NCBI RefSeq assembly: GCF_003399765.1
Contig: NZ_NFZV01000007.1
Location: 146,848 to 210,847 of the forward strand
Direction of reading: 5' to 3'
DNA from: Alkalilimnicola ehrlichii
GTDB taxonomy: Bacteria; Pseudomonadota; Gammaproteobacteria; Nitrococcales; AK92
DNA length: 64,000 bases
The translations under genes were made by a program, and so were the position numbers. Positions within the stretch are counted from its first letter, which is position 1. Each line of letters opens with the position of its first letter. Positions 7,881 through 17,479 of this stretch are shown here, in pieces. The notes under the pieces were generated by a model. That model made no database searches. It saw only the letters and a program-made list of their open reading frames with translations, and was not told the DNA's origin.

Positions 7881-9299
7881 TCAGCACGGCGCCTCAGCGC
7901 CGTGCCGGGCATAGTACCACCAGGTGATCGCAATGCAGCTAGCGTAGAACGCGACGAATGCGAATAAAGCAGCCTGAACGCCGCCGGTAAGGGTGATGGA
8001 CACCCCATAGCTGCCGGGAATAAAGAAGCCGCCGAAGGCACCTACCGCGGAGCTGAAACCCAGCGCGGCGCCAGATTCCTTAGCGGCCTTACTCGTCGCC
8101 CTCTCCAGGGCGAGCGGACCGTTACCGAGCCTCTTGCGCCACTGATTAAGAAAAATCACCGGGATCATCCGGAAGGTCGAACCATTACCGACGCCGGCAA
8201 GTATGAACAACAGCAAGAACATGCTCAGAAAGCCATAGAAGTTGCCGCTGGCCTCGCTGGTTGGCAGAAAGTACATAACCCCCAGCACCGCCGCCGCCAT
8301 CAGCACAAAGGTCCACAAGGTCACCAACGCACCGCCCACCCGGTCGGATACCCACCCCCCTACCGGCCGCACCAGTGCCGCCAACAAAGGTCCAATAAAG
8401 GCGAACTGCATGGCATCCACGCCAGGAAATAGCGTTGTGGTCAACATCGGGAAGCCGGCGCTGAAACCGATGAAGGAACCGAAGGTACCGATATAAAGCC
8501 AGGACATCAGCCAGTTATGCTTGCGCCGAAAAACTACTGCTTGATCTTTGAACGAGGCCTTAGCGGAGGCGATATCGTTCATCCCGAACCAGGCCGCGAC
8601 GGCACTGAGGAGGATGAAAGGCACCCATATAAAACCGGCATTCTGCAACCAAATTGGCTTGCTGAACTCGCCGTCGCTCCACATCAGCGGCGACCCGCCC
8701 AAGGCTCCGAAAACACCCGCCGTGATCGCCACCGGCACCAAGAACTGCATCAAGGACACGCCGAGGTTGCCGAGCCCTGCGTTCAGCCCCAGTGCGGTAC
8801 CCTTTTCGTTGCGGGGGAAAAAGTAATTCACGTTAGCCATCGACGAGGCAAAATTGCCGCCGCCCACACCGCAAAACGCCGCCAACACAGCCATAACCCA
8901 ATAGGGCGTCTCTGGATTCTGGGTCGCGAAACCGATACCCAACGCCGGAATTGCCAGCGCAGCGGTGGATAACGCAGTCCAACGGCGGCCACCGAAAATC
9001 GGCACCATAAAGGCAAAGAACACTCGCAGCGTAGCGCCGGACAGACCAGGTAAAGCAGCAAGCCAAAATAGCTGATTCGTGCTGTAGTCAAAGCCCACAT
9101 AGGGGAGATTGACTACGACAACGCTCCACACCATCCAAACCGCAAAGGCCAGGGCTAACGCGGGGATGGACAACCCCAAGTTGCGGGCAGCGACGGGCTT
9201 ACCGACCGTATGCCAAAAGCGCGGATCCTCAGGCCGCCAATCGGTCAGCACGCGACCCTTACCGGTATCGCGCCCGACTATTTCGGGGGTAGCAACCAT
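7881..9299 (-). CDS. narK: NarK-type nitrate/nitrite transporter, third copy (472 aa)
   Basis: NNP-family MFS transporter. It carries the signature GLNAGLGNLGVSLMQFLVP and the later segment AGVGNGSTFRMIP, both very close to the first copy at 3648, and also the motif RPVGGWVSDRVGG. It shares the N-terminal pattern in which W-x-P-E-D-P-x-F-W precedes TM1, so this copy and the first one are related. The start is the ATG at 9299, preceded by CAGGAGAG; an upstream in-frame ATG at 9341 has no ribosome site. It is transcribed divergently from narXL, and the two share an FNR box at 9538-9551. Confidence 0.92.
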   Translation of the reverse strand: MVATPEIVGRDTGKGRVLTDWRPEDPRFWHTVGKPVAARNLGLSIPALALAFAVWMVWSVVVVNLPYVGFDYSTNQLFWLAALPGLSGATLRVFFAFMVPIFGGRRWTALSTAALAIPALGIGFATQNPETPYWVMAVLAAFCGVGGGNFASSMANVNYFFPRNEKGTALGLNAGLGNLGVSLMQFLVPVAITAGVFGALGGSPLMWSDGEFSKPIWLQNAGFIWVPFILLSAVAAWFGMNDIASAKASFKDQAVVFRRKHNWLMSWLYIGTFGSFIGFSAGFPMLTTTLFPGVDAMQFAFIGPLLAALVRPVGGWVSDRVGGALVTLWTFVLMAAAVLGVMYFLPTSEASGNFYGFLSMFLLLFILAGVGNGSTFRMIPVIFLNQWRKRLGNGPLALERATSKAAKESGAALGFSSAVGAFGGFFIPGSYGVSITLTGGVQAALFAFVAFYASCIAITWWYYARHGAEAPC

Positions 9300-9719
9300 G
9301 GCTAAGCTCTCCTGTGCGCGTAGTACGCCATTACGCTCCAATCTGCGGGTTCAGAGCGCCTCCCCCGTTGCCTGGCCAGACGCGTCTCTCGAAGACAACA
9401 CCGTCGTGGGCCCAGTGGCGCATGCCATCAGGAGCCGGAAAAGACGCCCCTTCGGGCGCGCACAAGCTCGGTGAACCCAAAGATTGAAACGCGACGGCGT
9501 GCTAGCGCAACATTAAAAAGCCGTGGCCAATGCAACCTTGACCGCGATCAAGGAGTCCAAGCATCAGTTTGTATCTATTGTCGCGCCCTATCTCGAAAGA
9601 GGTATTGGGGAGTAGAATCGCAAGCGTATGATTTATCCGAGGTCGCGACTGCCACGGCGATAACCGAAGGGACTCGAAAGCACCGCCGAAGCGGTTCGAG
9701 GTACACCTATCGAGGACAT
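9300..9719. other. narK3-narX divergent regulatory region
   Basis: This 420-nt gap holds one highly symmetric FNR box (9538-9551) and no believable gene. An open frame in the narX frame extends upstream from 9720, but it lacks a ribosome site and resembles no sensor sequence. Confidence 0.6.
9538..9551. promoter_or_regulatory. FNR-type box shared by narK3 and narXL
   Basis: TTGACCGCGATCAA, flanked by CC and GG so that the whole 18-mer is nearly palindromic. Placed at -41.5 it predicts -10 elements in both directions: TCTATT (9574-9579) toward narX and TAATGT (9515-9510, minus strand) toward narK3. A single site may therefore serve both genes. Confidence 0.75.
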
Positions 9720-11555
9720 ATGCAGAACTCAATTACCCAGTCCCTGATCTTCCGCGCCGGGGTTACCATGGGCGGCATCGTCATACTGGCGCTAACAAGC
9801 ATGCTAGGGTCGATCATCATCGCCGAAACCGCCCGCGACGACGCTGCTGCCATCAATCACGCCGGCTCGCTGCGGATGCAATCTTACCGCATCGCCGCCA
9901 GGCTGCCGGATGCCGAACCGCAACAGATCGAGCAATACGCCGAGCAGTTTGAGGCCACTTTAGATAGCCCCGCCATCAGAGGCCTGGTTCCCGCCTCCCA
10001 ACGCCATGACGTTAATGCCAGCTACGAGCGGTTACGCAAACGCTGGGAGGAAGAGCTGCGCCCGCTAGCGTCCTTGGCTGCCACCGGCTCGACCGCAGCT
10101 ATCTCAGCCTATAATGAGGGGGTATCTGACTTTGCCACCGAGGTGGATGGATTCGTCACCCTGCTGCAACGCGAAGCCGAAGCACGCTTACAACTGCTGC
10201 GCCTTATACAAGGGGCAACACTGTTCATGACGCTGGCTTTGGTGTTTCTGGCGATGTATAAGCTGGTCACCGACGTCGTACCCCCTCTGCGTGCCCTGTT
10301 CCAGGTGGTCAATCAAGTGCGGCGAGCCGACTTTAGCGGCCGGACGACGTACGAAGGCGGCGACGAGCTCGGTTTGCTCTCGCGCACCATCAACCAGATG
10401 AACGATAGTCTGTCACGGATGTACGCAGAGCTAGAACAGCGGGTGGAGGACAAAACCGCCGCCCTCAAGCGCAGCAACGAATCGCTGCGACTTATGTATC
10501 AGGCCGCCCGTCAGCTCAACGGCGAACCTGCCTCCAGCCATACCTATCGCAGCGTCCTGGAACAGATGGAACAGGTAACCGGCCTAGGGCCGATCACACT
10601 GTGTCTATCCCACGAGGAAGCCGACCGAGCCTATCAGCGCATCTCGACCCTAAACGAGCGTCAACCCGGCTTCTGTCAGGCGCCGGAATGCGGCGACTGT
10701 TTCCAAGGCATACGCGGCCGTATGCACGTGCGCACGGTACCGGTAGGCGAATCCGATCACCGTTACGGCGTCTTACTGGTCCAATATCCGCCCGACCGCC
10801 AACCTCAACGCTGGCAACTGGAACTGGTGGAAACGGTAGCCGGCCATATAGCCACGGCATTGACCCTATCCCGCCGTCATGAGGAACAGCGCCGCCTCGC
10901 ACTGATGGACGAGCGGGCGGTCATCGCCCGCGAGCTGCATGACTCGCTGGCACAAGCGCTGTCGTACCTGAAGATACAGGTGACACGGCTCCAGACCCTG
11001 ATCCGCAATCAGGCGCCGGCCGAGGACAAACAGGCCGTCATCGACGAACTGCGCGAGGGCCTCAACTCCGCCTATCGCCAGTTGCGCGAACTCCTCACTA
11101 CCTTCCGCCTAAAGATGGACCAACCGGGGCTTGAGCCAGCCCTACAAGGCACGGTGCGCGAATTCTCCAAGCGCGGCGAACTGGAGATACAGCTTGAGTA
11201 CGATCTCAAGCACTGCCCGCTCACCCCGAACGAGGAAATCCACACCCTGCAGGTCGTGCGCGAAGCCTTAGCCAACGTCGTGCACCATGCGCGGGCACGC
11301 ACCTGCGACGTGCAACTGCACACCGACGCCCACGGCCGCGTCGTCGTGCGCGTAAGCGATGACGGGGTCGGACTACCGGAGGATTGGCAACGCCGTACCA
11401 ATCACTACGGCAGCACCATTATGCAGGAGCGCGCGGACGGCCTGGGCGGCACCCTCAGCCTGGCACGACGCCAAGAAGGCGGCACCGAGGTAAAACTGAC
11501 TTTCACCCCGGCCGCCAGCGAGGAAGATACCACCACGTTACTGACAGGCAACTAA
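9720..11555 (+). CDS. narX: Nitrate/nitrite sensor histidine kinase NarX
   Basis: Inner-membrane sensor kinase that phosphorylates NarL in response to nitrate. The order of parts is as in NarX: TM1 at about 10-35, a periplasmic P-box with [16 protein letters not shown] (about 46-61), TM2 at about 170-190, HAMP, a central cysteine cluster CQAPECGDC (about 319-327), the HisKA_3 segment [14 protein letters not shown] with the phosphorylated His near 406, and an HATPase domain ending with GGTEVKLTF. Length 611 against about 598 in E. coli. The ATG at 9720 was chosen because the TM segment follows directly; GAGG lies only 4 nt before it. The stop overlaps narL as TAATG. Confidence 0.93.
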   Translation: MQNSITQSLIFRAGVTMGGIVILALTSMLGSIIIAETARDDAAAINHAGSLRMQSYRIAARLPDAEPQQIEQYAEQFEATLDSPAIRGLVPASQRHDVNASYERLRKRWEEELRPLASLAATGSTAAISAYNEGVSDFATEVDGFVTLLQREAEARLQLLRLIQGATLFMTLALVFLAMYKLVTDVVPPLRALFQVVNQVRRADFSGRTTYEGGDELGLLSRTINQMNDSLSRMYAELEQRVEDKTAALKRSNESLRLMYQAARQLNGEPASSHTYRSVLEQMEQVTGLGPITLCLSHEEADRAYQRISTLNERQPGFCQAPECGDCFQGIRGRMHVRTVPVGESDHRYGVLLVQYPPDRQPQRWQLELVETVAGHIATALTLSRRHEEQRRLALMDERAVIARELHDSLAQALSYLKIQVTRLQTLIRNQAPAEDKQAVIDELREGLNSAYRQLRELLTTFRLKMDQPGLEPALQGTVREFSKRGELEIQLEYDLKHCPLTPNEEIHTLQVVREALANVVHHARARTCDVQLHTDAHGRVVVRVSDDGVGLPEDWQRRTNHYGSTIMQERADGLGGTLSLARRQEGGTEVKLTFTPAASEEDTTTLLTGN

Positions 11556-12193
11556 TGACAAACACACAAATTCTGATAGTCGACGATCACCCCCTGTTCC
11601 GGCGCGGCGTCCGTCAACTGCTGGAAATGGACCCGGAATTGACCATCGCCGGCGAGGCCAGCGGCGGCAAGGAAGCGATCGCCCTCGCTTCCGAACTGGA
11701 CCCGGACCTGATTCTGCTTGACCTAAACATGGCCCAAATCGACGGCCTCGAAGTCCTCCGAGCGATCCGCGACAACGGCATCACCTGCCGCATCGTCATG
11801 CTAACGGTGTCGGATGCTAACGAAGACGTCGTTACCGCGCTACGCGCCGGGGCAGACGGTTACCTGCTCAAGGACATGGAACCGGAAGACCTGCTGGCGC
11901 GCATCCAGGAAGCCGCCGCCGGCAAGATGGTCATCAGCCCGCAGCTGGCCAGCGTATTGGCCGGCGTCGTCAGCGGCCGGGCCGAATCGGCCGCCGGCCA
12001 GAATGCATTGACCGCGCGCGAGCGACAAATCCTAGCCTGCCTAGCCGAAGGGCTGAGCAACAAGATGGTGGCGCGCAAACTGGACATTACCGAAGGCACG
12101 GTCAAGGTTCATGTCAAGAACCTGCTGAAAAAGCTCAACCTACGCTCGCGCGTGGAAGCAGCGGTATGGGCGGTCAATAACGGCATCGGCTAG
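11555..12193 (+). CDS. narL: Nitrate/nitrite response regulator NarL
   Basis: LuxR/FixJ-type regulator of 212 residues. The receiver domain has the acidic pair in [11 protein letters not shown], the phosphoacceptor near Asp56 ([13 protein letters not shown]) and Lys in [10 protein letters not shown]. The C-terminal helix-turn-helix reads [25 protein letters not shown] (written in two parts in the family as LTxRExxVL and NKxIAxxL). The phospho-site follow-on is MAQIDG rather than the more common MPGMDG. It overlaps narX by one base (TAATG), so translation is coupled. Its likely target here is the 7-2-7 site in front of narK1. Confidence 0.93.
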   Translation: MTNTQILIVDDHPLFRRGVRQLLEMDPELTIAGEASGGKEAIALASELDPDLILLDLNMAQIDGLEVLRAIRDNGITCRIVMLTVSDANEDVVTALRAGADGYLLKDMEPEDLLARIQEAAAGKMVISPQLASVLAGVVSGRAESAAGQNALTARERQILACLAEGLSNKMVARKLDITEGTVKVHVKNLLKKLNLRSRVEAAVWAVNNGIG

Positions 12194-12302
12194 GCGAGGC
12201 AATACGGGGCCGCGCCCCTCGAGCCAAACCGGTCGACTACGCTCCCCTGCGCAACCCGCCCGCAGGGGCCGCTTGGCACACTCGCCGGATGGCCGCCCAC
12301 AC

Positions 12303-12316
12303 TTGACTCGCATCAA
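12303..12316 (+). promoter_or_regulatory. FNR/DNR-type box upstream of dnr
   Basis: TTGACTCGCATCAA, one mismatch from consensus. Centre at 12309.5; the position expected for a -10 (12339-12344) reads GATAAT, matching five of six bases. This suggests FNR activation, or autoregulation, of the downstream DNR-type gene. Confidence 0.75.
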
Positions 12317-12402
12317 GAAAGTAGACCGCCGCTTCACGGATAATGCGGATAATACGCGGTGGCAGAATAACCGCCGCAGCCTTTATCGAAATAGCTGGAG
12401 CG

Positions 12403-13095
12403 GCTATGCATACAGCCACACATATCGCGGAGCAGTTGCAGTCGCACTACCTGTTTTCGCACCTGTCTCCTACCAAACTCAATCAATTGACCAAGCGGGT
12501 CCGCCTCATCCACTTAGAACGCGGCGAGCGCCTGTTCAACCATAACGAGCCTGCCGAGCGTTTCTTCCTCCTGGTAAAAGGCCTAGTAAAGCTTTTTCGC
12601 AGCAATGCTGCTGGGGAAGAAAAAGTTGTCGATGTGATTCAACCGAACAAAACCTTCGCCGAAGCGGTTATGTTCATGGAACAACGCAGCTATCCGGTGT
12701 CGGCGGAAGCATTACAAAAAACGCAATTGCTCGCGATTCCCAACCAGGTTTACTTACAGCTGTTGAAAGACGACCATCAAAGCTGCCTGCGCTTACTGGG
12801 CAATTTGAGTCAGCGGCTGCACCGGCGCCTAACCGAAATCGAAGATCTGACACTCCAGAGCGCGACGAATCGACTGGCACGCTACCTCCTAAGGTTAATC
12901 CCAGAGGATGCCGATAACGGTACATGCTTGCGCTTACCGGCCCCGAAACAGGTTATCGCCTCGAAACTCGCCATCGAACCGGAAACCTTTTCCCGCGCGC
13001 TGAAAAAACTTAGTAGCGCCGAATTGATCCGGGTGGAAACGGCAACCGTGATTATTCTCGACGTGCAAGGGCTGTATGGACAAGCTTCGCAGTAG
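12403..13095 (+). CDS. dnr: DNR-type Crp/Fnr regulator
   Basis: Crp/Fnr-family transcription factor of 230 residues without the FNR cysteines. It resembles the Pseudomonas dissimilative nitrate respiration regulator DNR: the N-terminal region LQSHYLFSHLSPTKL, the effector-domain segment NKTFAEAVMFMEQ, and the DNA-reading helix region EPETFSRALKKL with the conserved E--FSR. DNR proteins sense NO through heme and activate nir, nor and nos genes, so its presence suggests a full denitrification pathway elsewhere; this is inference. The start ATG 12403 follows GGAG at normal spacing; an upstream in-frame ATG at 12343 would overlap the promoter. Confidence 0.82.
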   Translation, partial: AMHTATHIAEQLQSHYLFSHLSPTKLNQLTKRVRLIHLERGERLFNHNEPAERFFLLVKGLVKLFRSNAAGEEKVVDVIQPNKTFAEAVMFMEQRSYPVSAEALQKTQLLAIPNQVYLQLLKDDHQSCLRLLGNLSQRLHRRLTEIEDLTLQSATNRLARYLLRLIPEDADNGTCLRLPAPKQVIASKLAIEPETFSRALKKLSSAELIRVETATVIILDVQGLYGQASQ

Positions 13096-13204
13096 GCAGA
13101 TCCGCTACCTATAAAAACGACGCGAGTACCCCTTAATAGGGATCGGCTAGGCTGCGGCGCTAGGTTAAGATAAAATTAATGAAATCCGGCTTCGGGAGAG
13201 CGTT

Positions 13205-13957
13205 ATGCCACAAGTCACTCCGTTACGTCAGCAACGCACCAATTGCAGCGATTGCCGCCTGGCCACCCTCTGCCTGCCGGAGAACCTCGACGATGTCGCA
13301 GTCAACGACCTTGACGGCATTATCAAGCGGCCGCGCCCTTTAGACCGAGGCGCCCCCCTCTTCCATAGCGGCGGCGATTTCCGTGCCATCTACGCCATCC
13401 GCACCGGTGCTGTCAAAACCTCGCGCCTGCTCCCCAACGGCGACGAATTCGTCTCCGGCTTTTACTTGCCTGGCGAAGTCATCGGCCTCGATGCGATTAA
13501 CTACAACAACCACCCGACCACTGCGGTAGCGTTAGAAACCACCAGCGTCTGCGAAGTACCCTTCTCGGATTTGGAAAAGCTAAGCCTCAACCGGCCTGCG
13601 CTACAACGCCATATGATGCGCATCATGAGCCGGGAATTAGCGACCGAACAAACGCTGAACCAAGTGTTGGTCCACCGCTCCGCCGAACAGCGCCTGGCGG
13701 TAGTCCTCGTCTCCCTCTCGGACCGGTTCGGCAATCGCGGTTTGTCGCCAAAGCGCTTCCGCCTGCCGATGTCGCGTCACGAATTAGGTAATTATCTAGG
13801 CTTGGCGCCGGAGACCATGAGCCGCATCTTCCGCCGCTTGGAAAAACAAGAATTAGTGTGCACCGACGGCCGCGACATCACCCTGCTCAACCAAACCGAG
13901 CTGCGTCTATTGGCCCACGGCGAGTCGGAAGTACCGCTACGCAGCGGCCGCGCTTAA
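13205..13957 (+). CDS. fnr: Oxygen-sensing regulator FNR/ANR
   Basis: Crp/Fnr-family regulator of 250 residues. The N-terminal cluster CSDCRLATLC gives Cys14, Cys17 and Cys23, and Cys116 is the fourth, so all four [4Fe-4S] ligands of FNR are present. The DNA-binding part MSRHELGNYLGLAPETMSR has the E--SR reading helix that contacts TTGAT. It would activate, in the absence of oxygen, the promoters carrying FNR boxes in this window. It lies 109 nt after dnr on the same strand, with GGGAGAGCGTT before the ATG. TAAAAT near 13171 may be its own -10. Confidence 0.95.
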   Translation: MPQVTPLRQQRTNCSDCRLATLCLPENLDDVAVNDLDGIIKRPRPLDRGAPLFHSGGDFRAIYAIRTGAVKTSRLLPNGDEFVSGFYLPGEVIGLDAINYNNHPTTAVALETTSVCEVPFSDLEKLSLNRPALQRHMMRIMSRELATEQTLNQVLVHRSAEQRLAVVLVSLSDRFGNRGLSPKRFRLPMSRHELGNYLGLAPETMSRIFRRLEKQELVCTDGRDITLLNQTELRLLAHGESEVPLRSGRA

Positions 13958-14014
13958 GCGCATTCCCTGCCCGGACCGGCTGTCGCCGCTGCGATAGCCG
14001 GCCCCCGCCCCTAC

Positions 14015-14056
14015 TTGACGATCATCAAGTCGCTTACCGCATACATTCCCTATAGT
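14015..14056 (+). promoter_or_regulatory. FNR-activated promoter of yhcC-ubiU-ubiV
   Basis: The box TTGACGATCATCAA (14015-14028) is flanked by AC and GT, making an almost perfect dyad. At exactly the class II distance lies TATAGT (14051-14056), a good -10. The predicted start is near 14063, giving a leader of about 28 nt. This is the best FNR promoter in the window. Confidence 0.85.
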
Positions 14057-14090
14057 CAGCGCTGGATAAAAATGACAAACGGGAGCGGGA

Positions 14091-15004
14091 GTGCAGTTAC
14101 GCGACCACGTCAACACGTTCGGCGCGGCCATGGAGCGCCGCCACGGCCACAAGCTTCATAAGCTCAGCCTGCACGCAGGATTTACCTGCCCCACCATCGA
14201 TGGCAGCAAAGGCTGGGGCGGCTGTAGCTTCTGTAACAATGCCTCCTTCAATCCCAACGGGCGACGCCCCCTTCCGTGGCGGAACAAATAGCGGCAGGCA
14301 AAGCGGTCATCGCCCGTCGCACCGGGGCCCAACGCTACCTCGCCTACTTTCAGGCATATACCAACACCTACGATGACGCCGAACGGCTGCGACAGCTCTA
14401 CGACGACGCCCTCTCCCAACCGCAGGTCGTCGGCCTCTCCATCGGCACGCGTCCAGATTGCCTTCCCGATGCCGTACTCGCCCTGCTAGCCGACTATCAG
14501 CAGCAGGGCTACGAAATCTGGCTCGAACTCGGTCTCCAGTCAGCCTTCGACGACAGCCTACGGCGCGTCAATCGCGGCCACGGCTTTGCCGAATACCAAG
14601 ACGCCGTACGCCGTACGCACGCCCATAACTTGCAGCTTTGCACGCATCTTATCGTCGGCCTGCCGGGCGAAACCGCCGCCCATAACCGGGAAAGCCTGCA
14701 ACGCGTCCTCGACCTCGGCACCCACGGTTTGAAGTTACACCCCCTGCATGTGGTTAAAAACACGCTGCTCGCCAAACAATGGAAACGCGGGGAGTATCAG
14801 GCACTCACCTGCACCGATTACATCGCCATCGCCGGCGATTTAGTAAGACGCACACCGCAGGAAGTGATCTTCCATCGCCTCACCGCCACGGCCTCACCCG
14901 AGCTGTTATTGGCACCCGAGTGGTGTGCTCGCAAGTGGGCGGTACTGAACGCATTAAGCCGCAACCTGGCCCGCTACGGCGGTCAAGCCGCACAGCTAGA
15001 TTAG
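14091..15004 (+). CDS. yhcC: YhcC-type radical SAM protein (frameshifted)
   Basis: Radical SAM protein of the TIGR01212/YhcC family, close in length (about 304 aa) to E. coli YhcC. The N-terminus QLRDHVNTFG...HKLHKLSLHAGF is followed by the cluster in TCPTIDGSKGWGGCSFCNNASF (here the radical SAM cysteines are C-x-C-x-x-C spaced as in YhcC), then RYLAYFQAYTNTY and LELGLQ in the second part. The reaction is not established for the family. The GTG start at 14091 follows GGGAG. The frame breaks at the C-run 14267-14271; one added C restores PSVAEQIAAGK. It is the first gene behind the FNR promoter, 9 nt before ubiU. Confidence 0.88.
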
Positions 15005-15013
15005 GAGCTATCT

Positions 15014-16008
15014 ATGGACTTAGTTTGCCCTGCCGGCAATCTGCCTGCGCTCAAAGCCGCGGTCGACAACGGCGCTTCCGCCGTATACATCGGCCTGCGC
15101 GACGACACCAACGCGCGCCATTTCGCCGGCCTCAACTTCAACGAACAACGTGCCGCCGAAGGCATTCGCTACGCCCGCGAGCGCGGCACCAAAGTCTTCT
15201 TCGCCATCAACACCTATCCTCAAAGCCACGGTTGGCGGCGTTGGCAAAAGCGGTCGACAGCGCCCATACGCTGGGAGTAGACGCCTTGATCGTGGCTGAC
15301 ATCGGCGTCCTCGGCTACGCTGCCGACCACTACCCCGAGCTGCCGCTGCACCTGTCCGTGCAAGCATCGGCCACCAACCTGGCGGCCTTAGAGTTCTACC
15401 ACCAGCAATTCGGCATTCGCCGCGCCGTACTGCCCCGTGTCCTCTCTCTGGCCCAAGTCAAAGCGCTCGCCGAAGAAACCCCGGTAGACCTCGAAGTCTT
15501 CGGCTTCGGCTCGCTGTGCATCATGGCAGAGGGCCGTTGCACCCTGTCTTCCTACGTCACCGGCGAATCGCCGAATAGTGCCGGCGTGTGCTCGCCGGCC
15601 AAAGCCGTTCGCTGGCAGGAAACCGAGCAAGGCTTGGAGTCGCGCCTCAACGGCGTGCTTATCGACCGCTTCGGTGCCGAGGAAAACGCCGGCTACCCCA
15701 CCCTCTGCAAAGGCCGCTTTCAGGTCGAAGGCCAGACTTACCACGCGTTAGAGGAACCGACCAGCCTCAACACTTTGGAACTACTGCCCGAGCTACACCG
15801 CATCGGCATCGGCGCCATCAAGCTCGAAGGCCGCCAGCGCAGCCCGGCCTATGTCGCCCGCGTCACCGCCGTCTGGCGTGCCGCCATCGACGCCTGCTTA
15901 CGGCGACCGGACGGTTTCAGTGCCCAGCGCGACTGGCAGGACACGCTCGCCAGCGTTTCCGAAGGCAGTCAAACCACGCTCGGCGCCTACCACCGCCCTT
16001 GGCAATGA
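15014..16008 (+). CDS. ubiU: Anaerobic ubiquinone hydroxylation protein UbiU (frameshifted)
   Basis: U32-peptidase-family protein that, with UbiV, hydroxylates ubiquinone precursors without oxygen using an Fe-S cluster. It starts MDLVCPAGNLPALKAAVDNG and ends EGSQTTLGAYHRPWQ, collinear with E. coli UbiU (YhbU) over 331 residues. Likely cluster cysteines are in GFGSLCIMAEGRC, AGVCSPAK and YPTLCKGR. The frame breaks in the A-run 15246-15249; one added A joins INTYPQSHGWRRWQK to AVDSAHTLGVDAL. GGAGC precedes the ATG. It lies between yhcC and ubiV under the same FNR promoter, fitting ubiquinone production during nitrate respiration. Confidence 0.93.
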
Positions 16009-16028
16009 AGAATCGAGGAGTCCCTAAC

Positions 16029-16913
16029 ATGCGCATCTCTCTAGGCCCCGTACTCTACTACTGGCCGCGAGAAACCCTGGCCGACTTCTACGACCGCGCC
16101 AAATCCTGGCCGGCGGACATCGTCTACCTCGGCGAGACTGTCTGCGCCAAACGGCGTCCCTTTCGCACGGCCGAATGGATCGAGCTAGCTCGCGAGCTGG
16201 CCGCTGACGGCAAGGAAACCGTCTTATCGACGCTGACATTGATCGAAGCCCGTTCCGAACTCGGCGTTGTCAAACGCCTCTGCACCAACAAAGAGATTCG
16301 CGTCGAAGCGAACGATATTGGCGCCGTTCAATTATTAGCCGAGCGCGGCATCCCGTTCGTCACCGGCCCCGCCATCAACATCTACAACGCCCACACCTTA
16401 GCCCGCTTACGCAAACTCGGGCTACGGCGCTGGGTCATGCCCACCGAAATGTCCCGCGACGCCTTAGCGAACCTACTCGCCCACGCGCAGGAGCTGGGCA
16501 TCGACGATATCGAGACGGAGGTTTTCAGCTACGGCCGTCTGGCCTTAGCCTATTCCGCACGCTGCTTCACGGCTCGCCACCACAACCTACCGAAGGACAA
16601 ATGCGACCTACGCTGCATCGATAACCCAGAAGGTATCCCCCTGAAAACCCAGGAAGGCAAACCGTTCCTGACCATCAACGGGATTCAAACGCAATCGGGC
16701 GAGGTGTACGACTTACGCGACGAATGGCAGGCGATGGCAACGCTAGGCGTCGACATCATGCGGGTAAGCCCCCGACCGGAGATGACCGGCACGATCCTCG
16801 AAGACCTCCGCCGCCGCCTCGACGGCCAACCGACGGCAGCGCTTGCCGAGCCTTGCAACGGCTATTGGCACGGTGCCGAGGGTATGCGCCATATCGGCGC
16901 CGCGGCGCCCTAA
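16029..16913 (+). CDS. ubiV: Anaerobic ubiquinone hydroxylation protein UbiV
   Basis: Second U32-family subunit of the UbiU-UbiV complex, 294 residues (E. coli YhbV 292). It begins MRISLGPVLYYWPRETLADFY. Probable [4Fe-4S] ligands are the cysteine of GETVCAKRRPF and those of YSARCFTARHHNLPKDKCDLRC. The ATG at 16029 follows GAGGAG and is 20 nt from ubiU, so the two are co-transcribed. The frame is intact. The downstream neighbour on the opposite strand is ubiT, so all three genes of the oxygen-independent pathway lie within 3 kb. Confidence 0.93.
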   Translation: MRISLGPVLYYWPRETLADFYDRAKSWPADIVYLGETVCAKRRPFRTAEWIELARELAADGKETVLSTLTLIEARSELGVVKRLCTNKEIRVEANDIGAVQLLAERGIPFVTGPAINIYNAHTLARLRKLGLRRWVMPTEMSRDALANLLAHAQELGIDDIETEVFSYGRLALAYSARCFTARHHNLPKDKCDLRCIDNPEGIPLKTQEGKPFLTINGIQTQSGEVYDLRDEWQAMATLGVDIMRVSPRPEMTGTILEDLRRRLDGQPTAALAEPCNGYWHGAEGMRHIGAAAP

Positions 16914-16997
16914 ACGAACAGGCCGGAGGACACACCGGCTTGCCGGAATAACGAAAATAACGGGGCCGAACCCGGCGCCCGGACGCTACTCCGATTC

Positions 16998-17462
16998 TTA
17001 CTTCTTACCCACCCAATCCGCTCCCCGCTCGACGCCCCAGCGCAGCGGCAGCGGCAATACATCCAGCTCTAAGCTATCCATCAGATTCTTCACGTACAGC
17101 CCAAGCTCGGTATCGCCTTCCAGCCTTAAACGACGCTGGAAGAATAAGGTGTCCGGGTCTTCTCGACGGGCTGCCAGCAACAACAGGTCGCTGCTGTTGC
17201 CGCCGATAGTCACATCCGCCTCGCCGCCGACCAAGGTAAGGCGCCCCTGCGGCGACAGGCTAAACTGCCACTGGAGTTGTAAATCGTCGACGCAAACCCG
17301 CAAGCAGCGCCCCTCCAGAAAGTCGAGTTCGCCTTCGCTCAACGGCTGCCGCAAGCTGCTGTTAAGAACCTGCAGAAAGGCACAGTTCAGCAACGGCTTA
17401 GGCAAGAAGCGAATCGGTGCCAATACAAGATTCGGTATCGCACCGGTTAGTCCTAATGGCAT
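16998..17462 (-). CDS. ubiT: SCP2-domain ubiquinone accessory protein UbiT
   Basis: Small SCP2-type lipid-binding protein of 154 residues that assists anaerobic ubiquinone biosynthesis, probably by holding the prenylated intermediates. The middle and end, GELDFLEGRCL, AARREDPDTLFFQRRL and EGDTELGLYVKNLMDSLEL, match E. coli YhbT closely. The start ATG 17462 follows GGAGGATAGCT. It is the last gene of a minus-strand operon with hemerythrin, DUF2249 and a membrane protein (17-nt gap), and it converges on ubiV. Splitting ubiT from ubiUV into this operon is unusual and informative. Confidence 0.92.
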   Translation of the reverse strand: MPLGLTGAIPNLVLAPIRFLPKPLLNCAFLQVLNSSLRQPLSEGELDFLEGRCLRVCVDDLQLQWQFSLSPQGRLTLVGGEADVTIGGNSSDLLLLAARREDPDTLFFQRRLRLEGDTELGLYVKNLMDSLELDVLPLPLRWGVERGADWVGKK

Positions 17463-17479
17463 AGCTATCCTCCAGTCGG

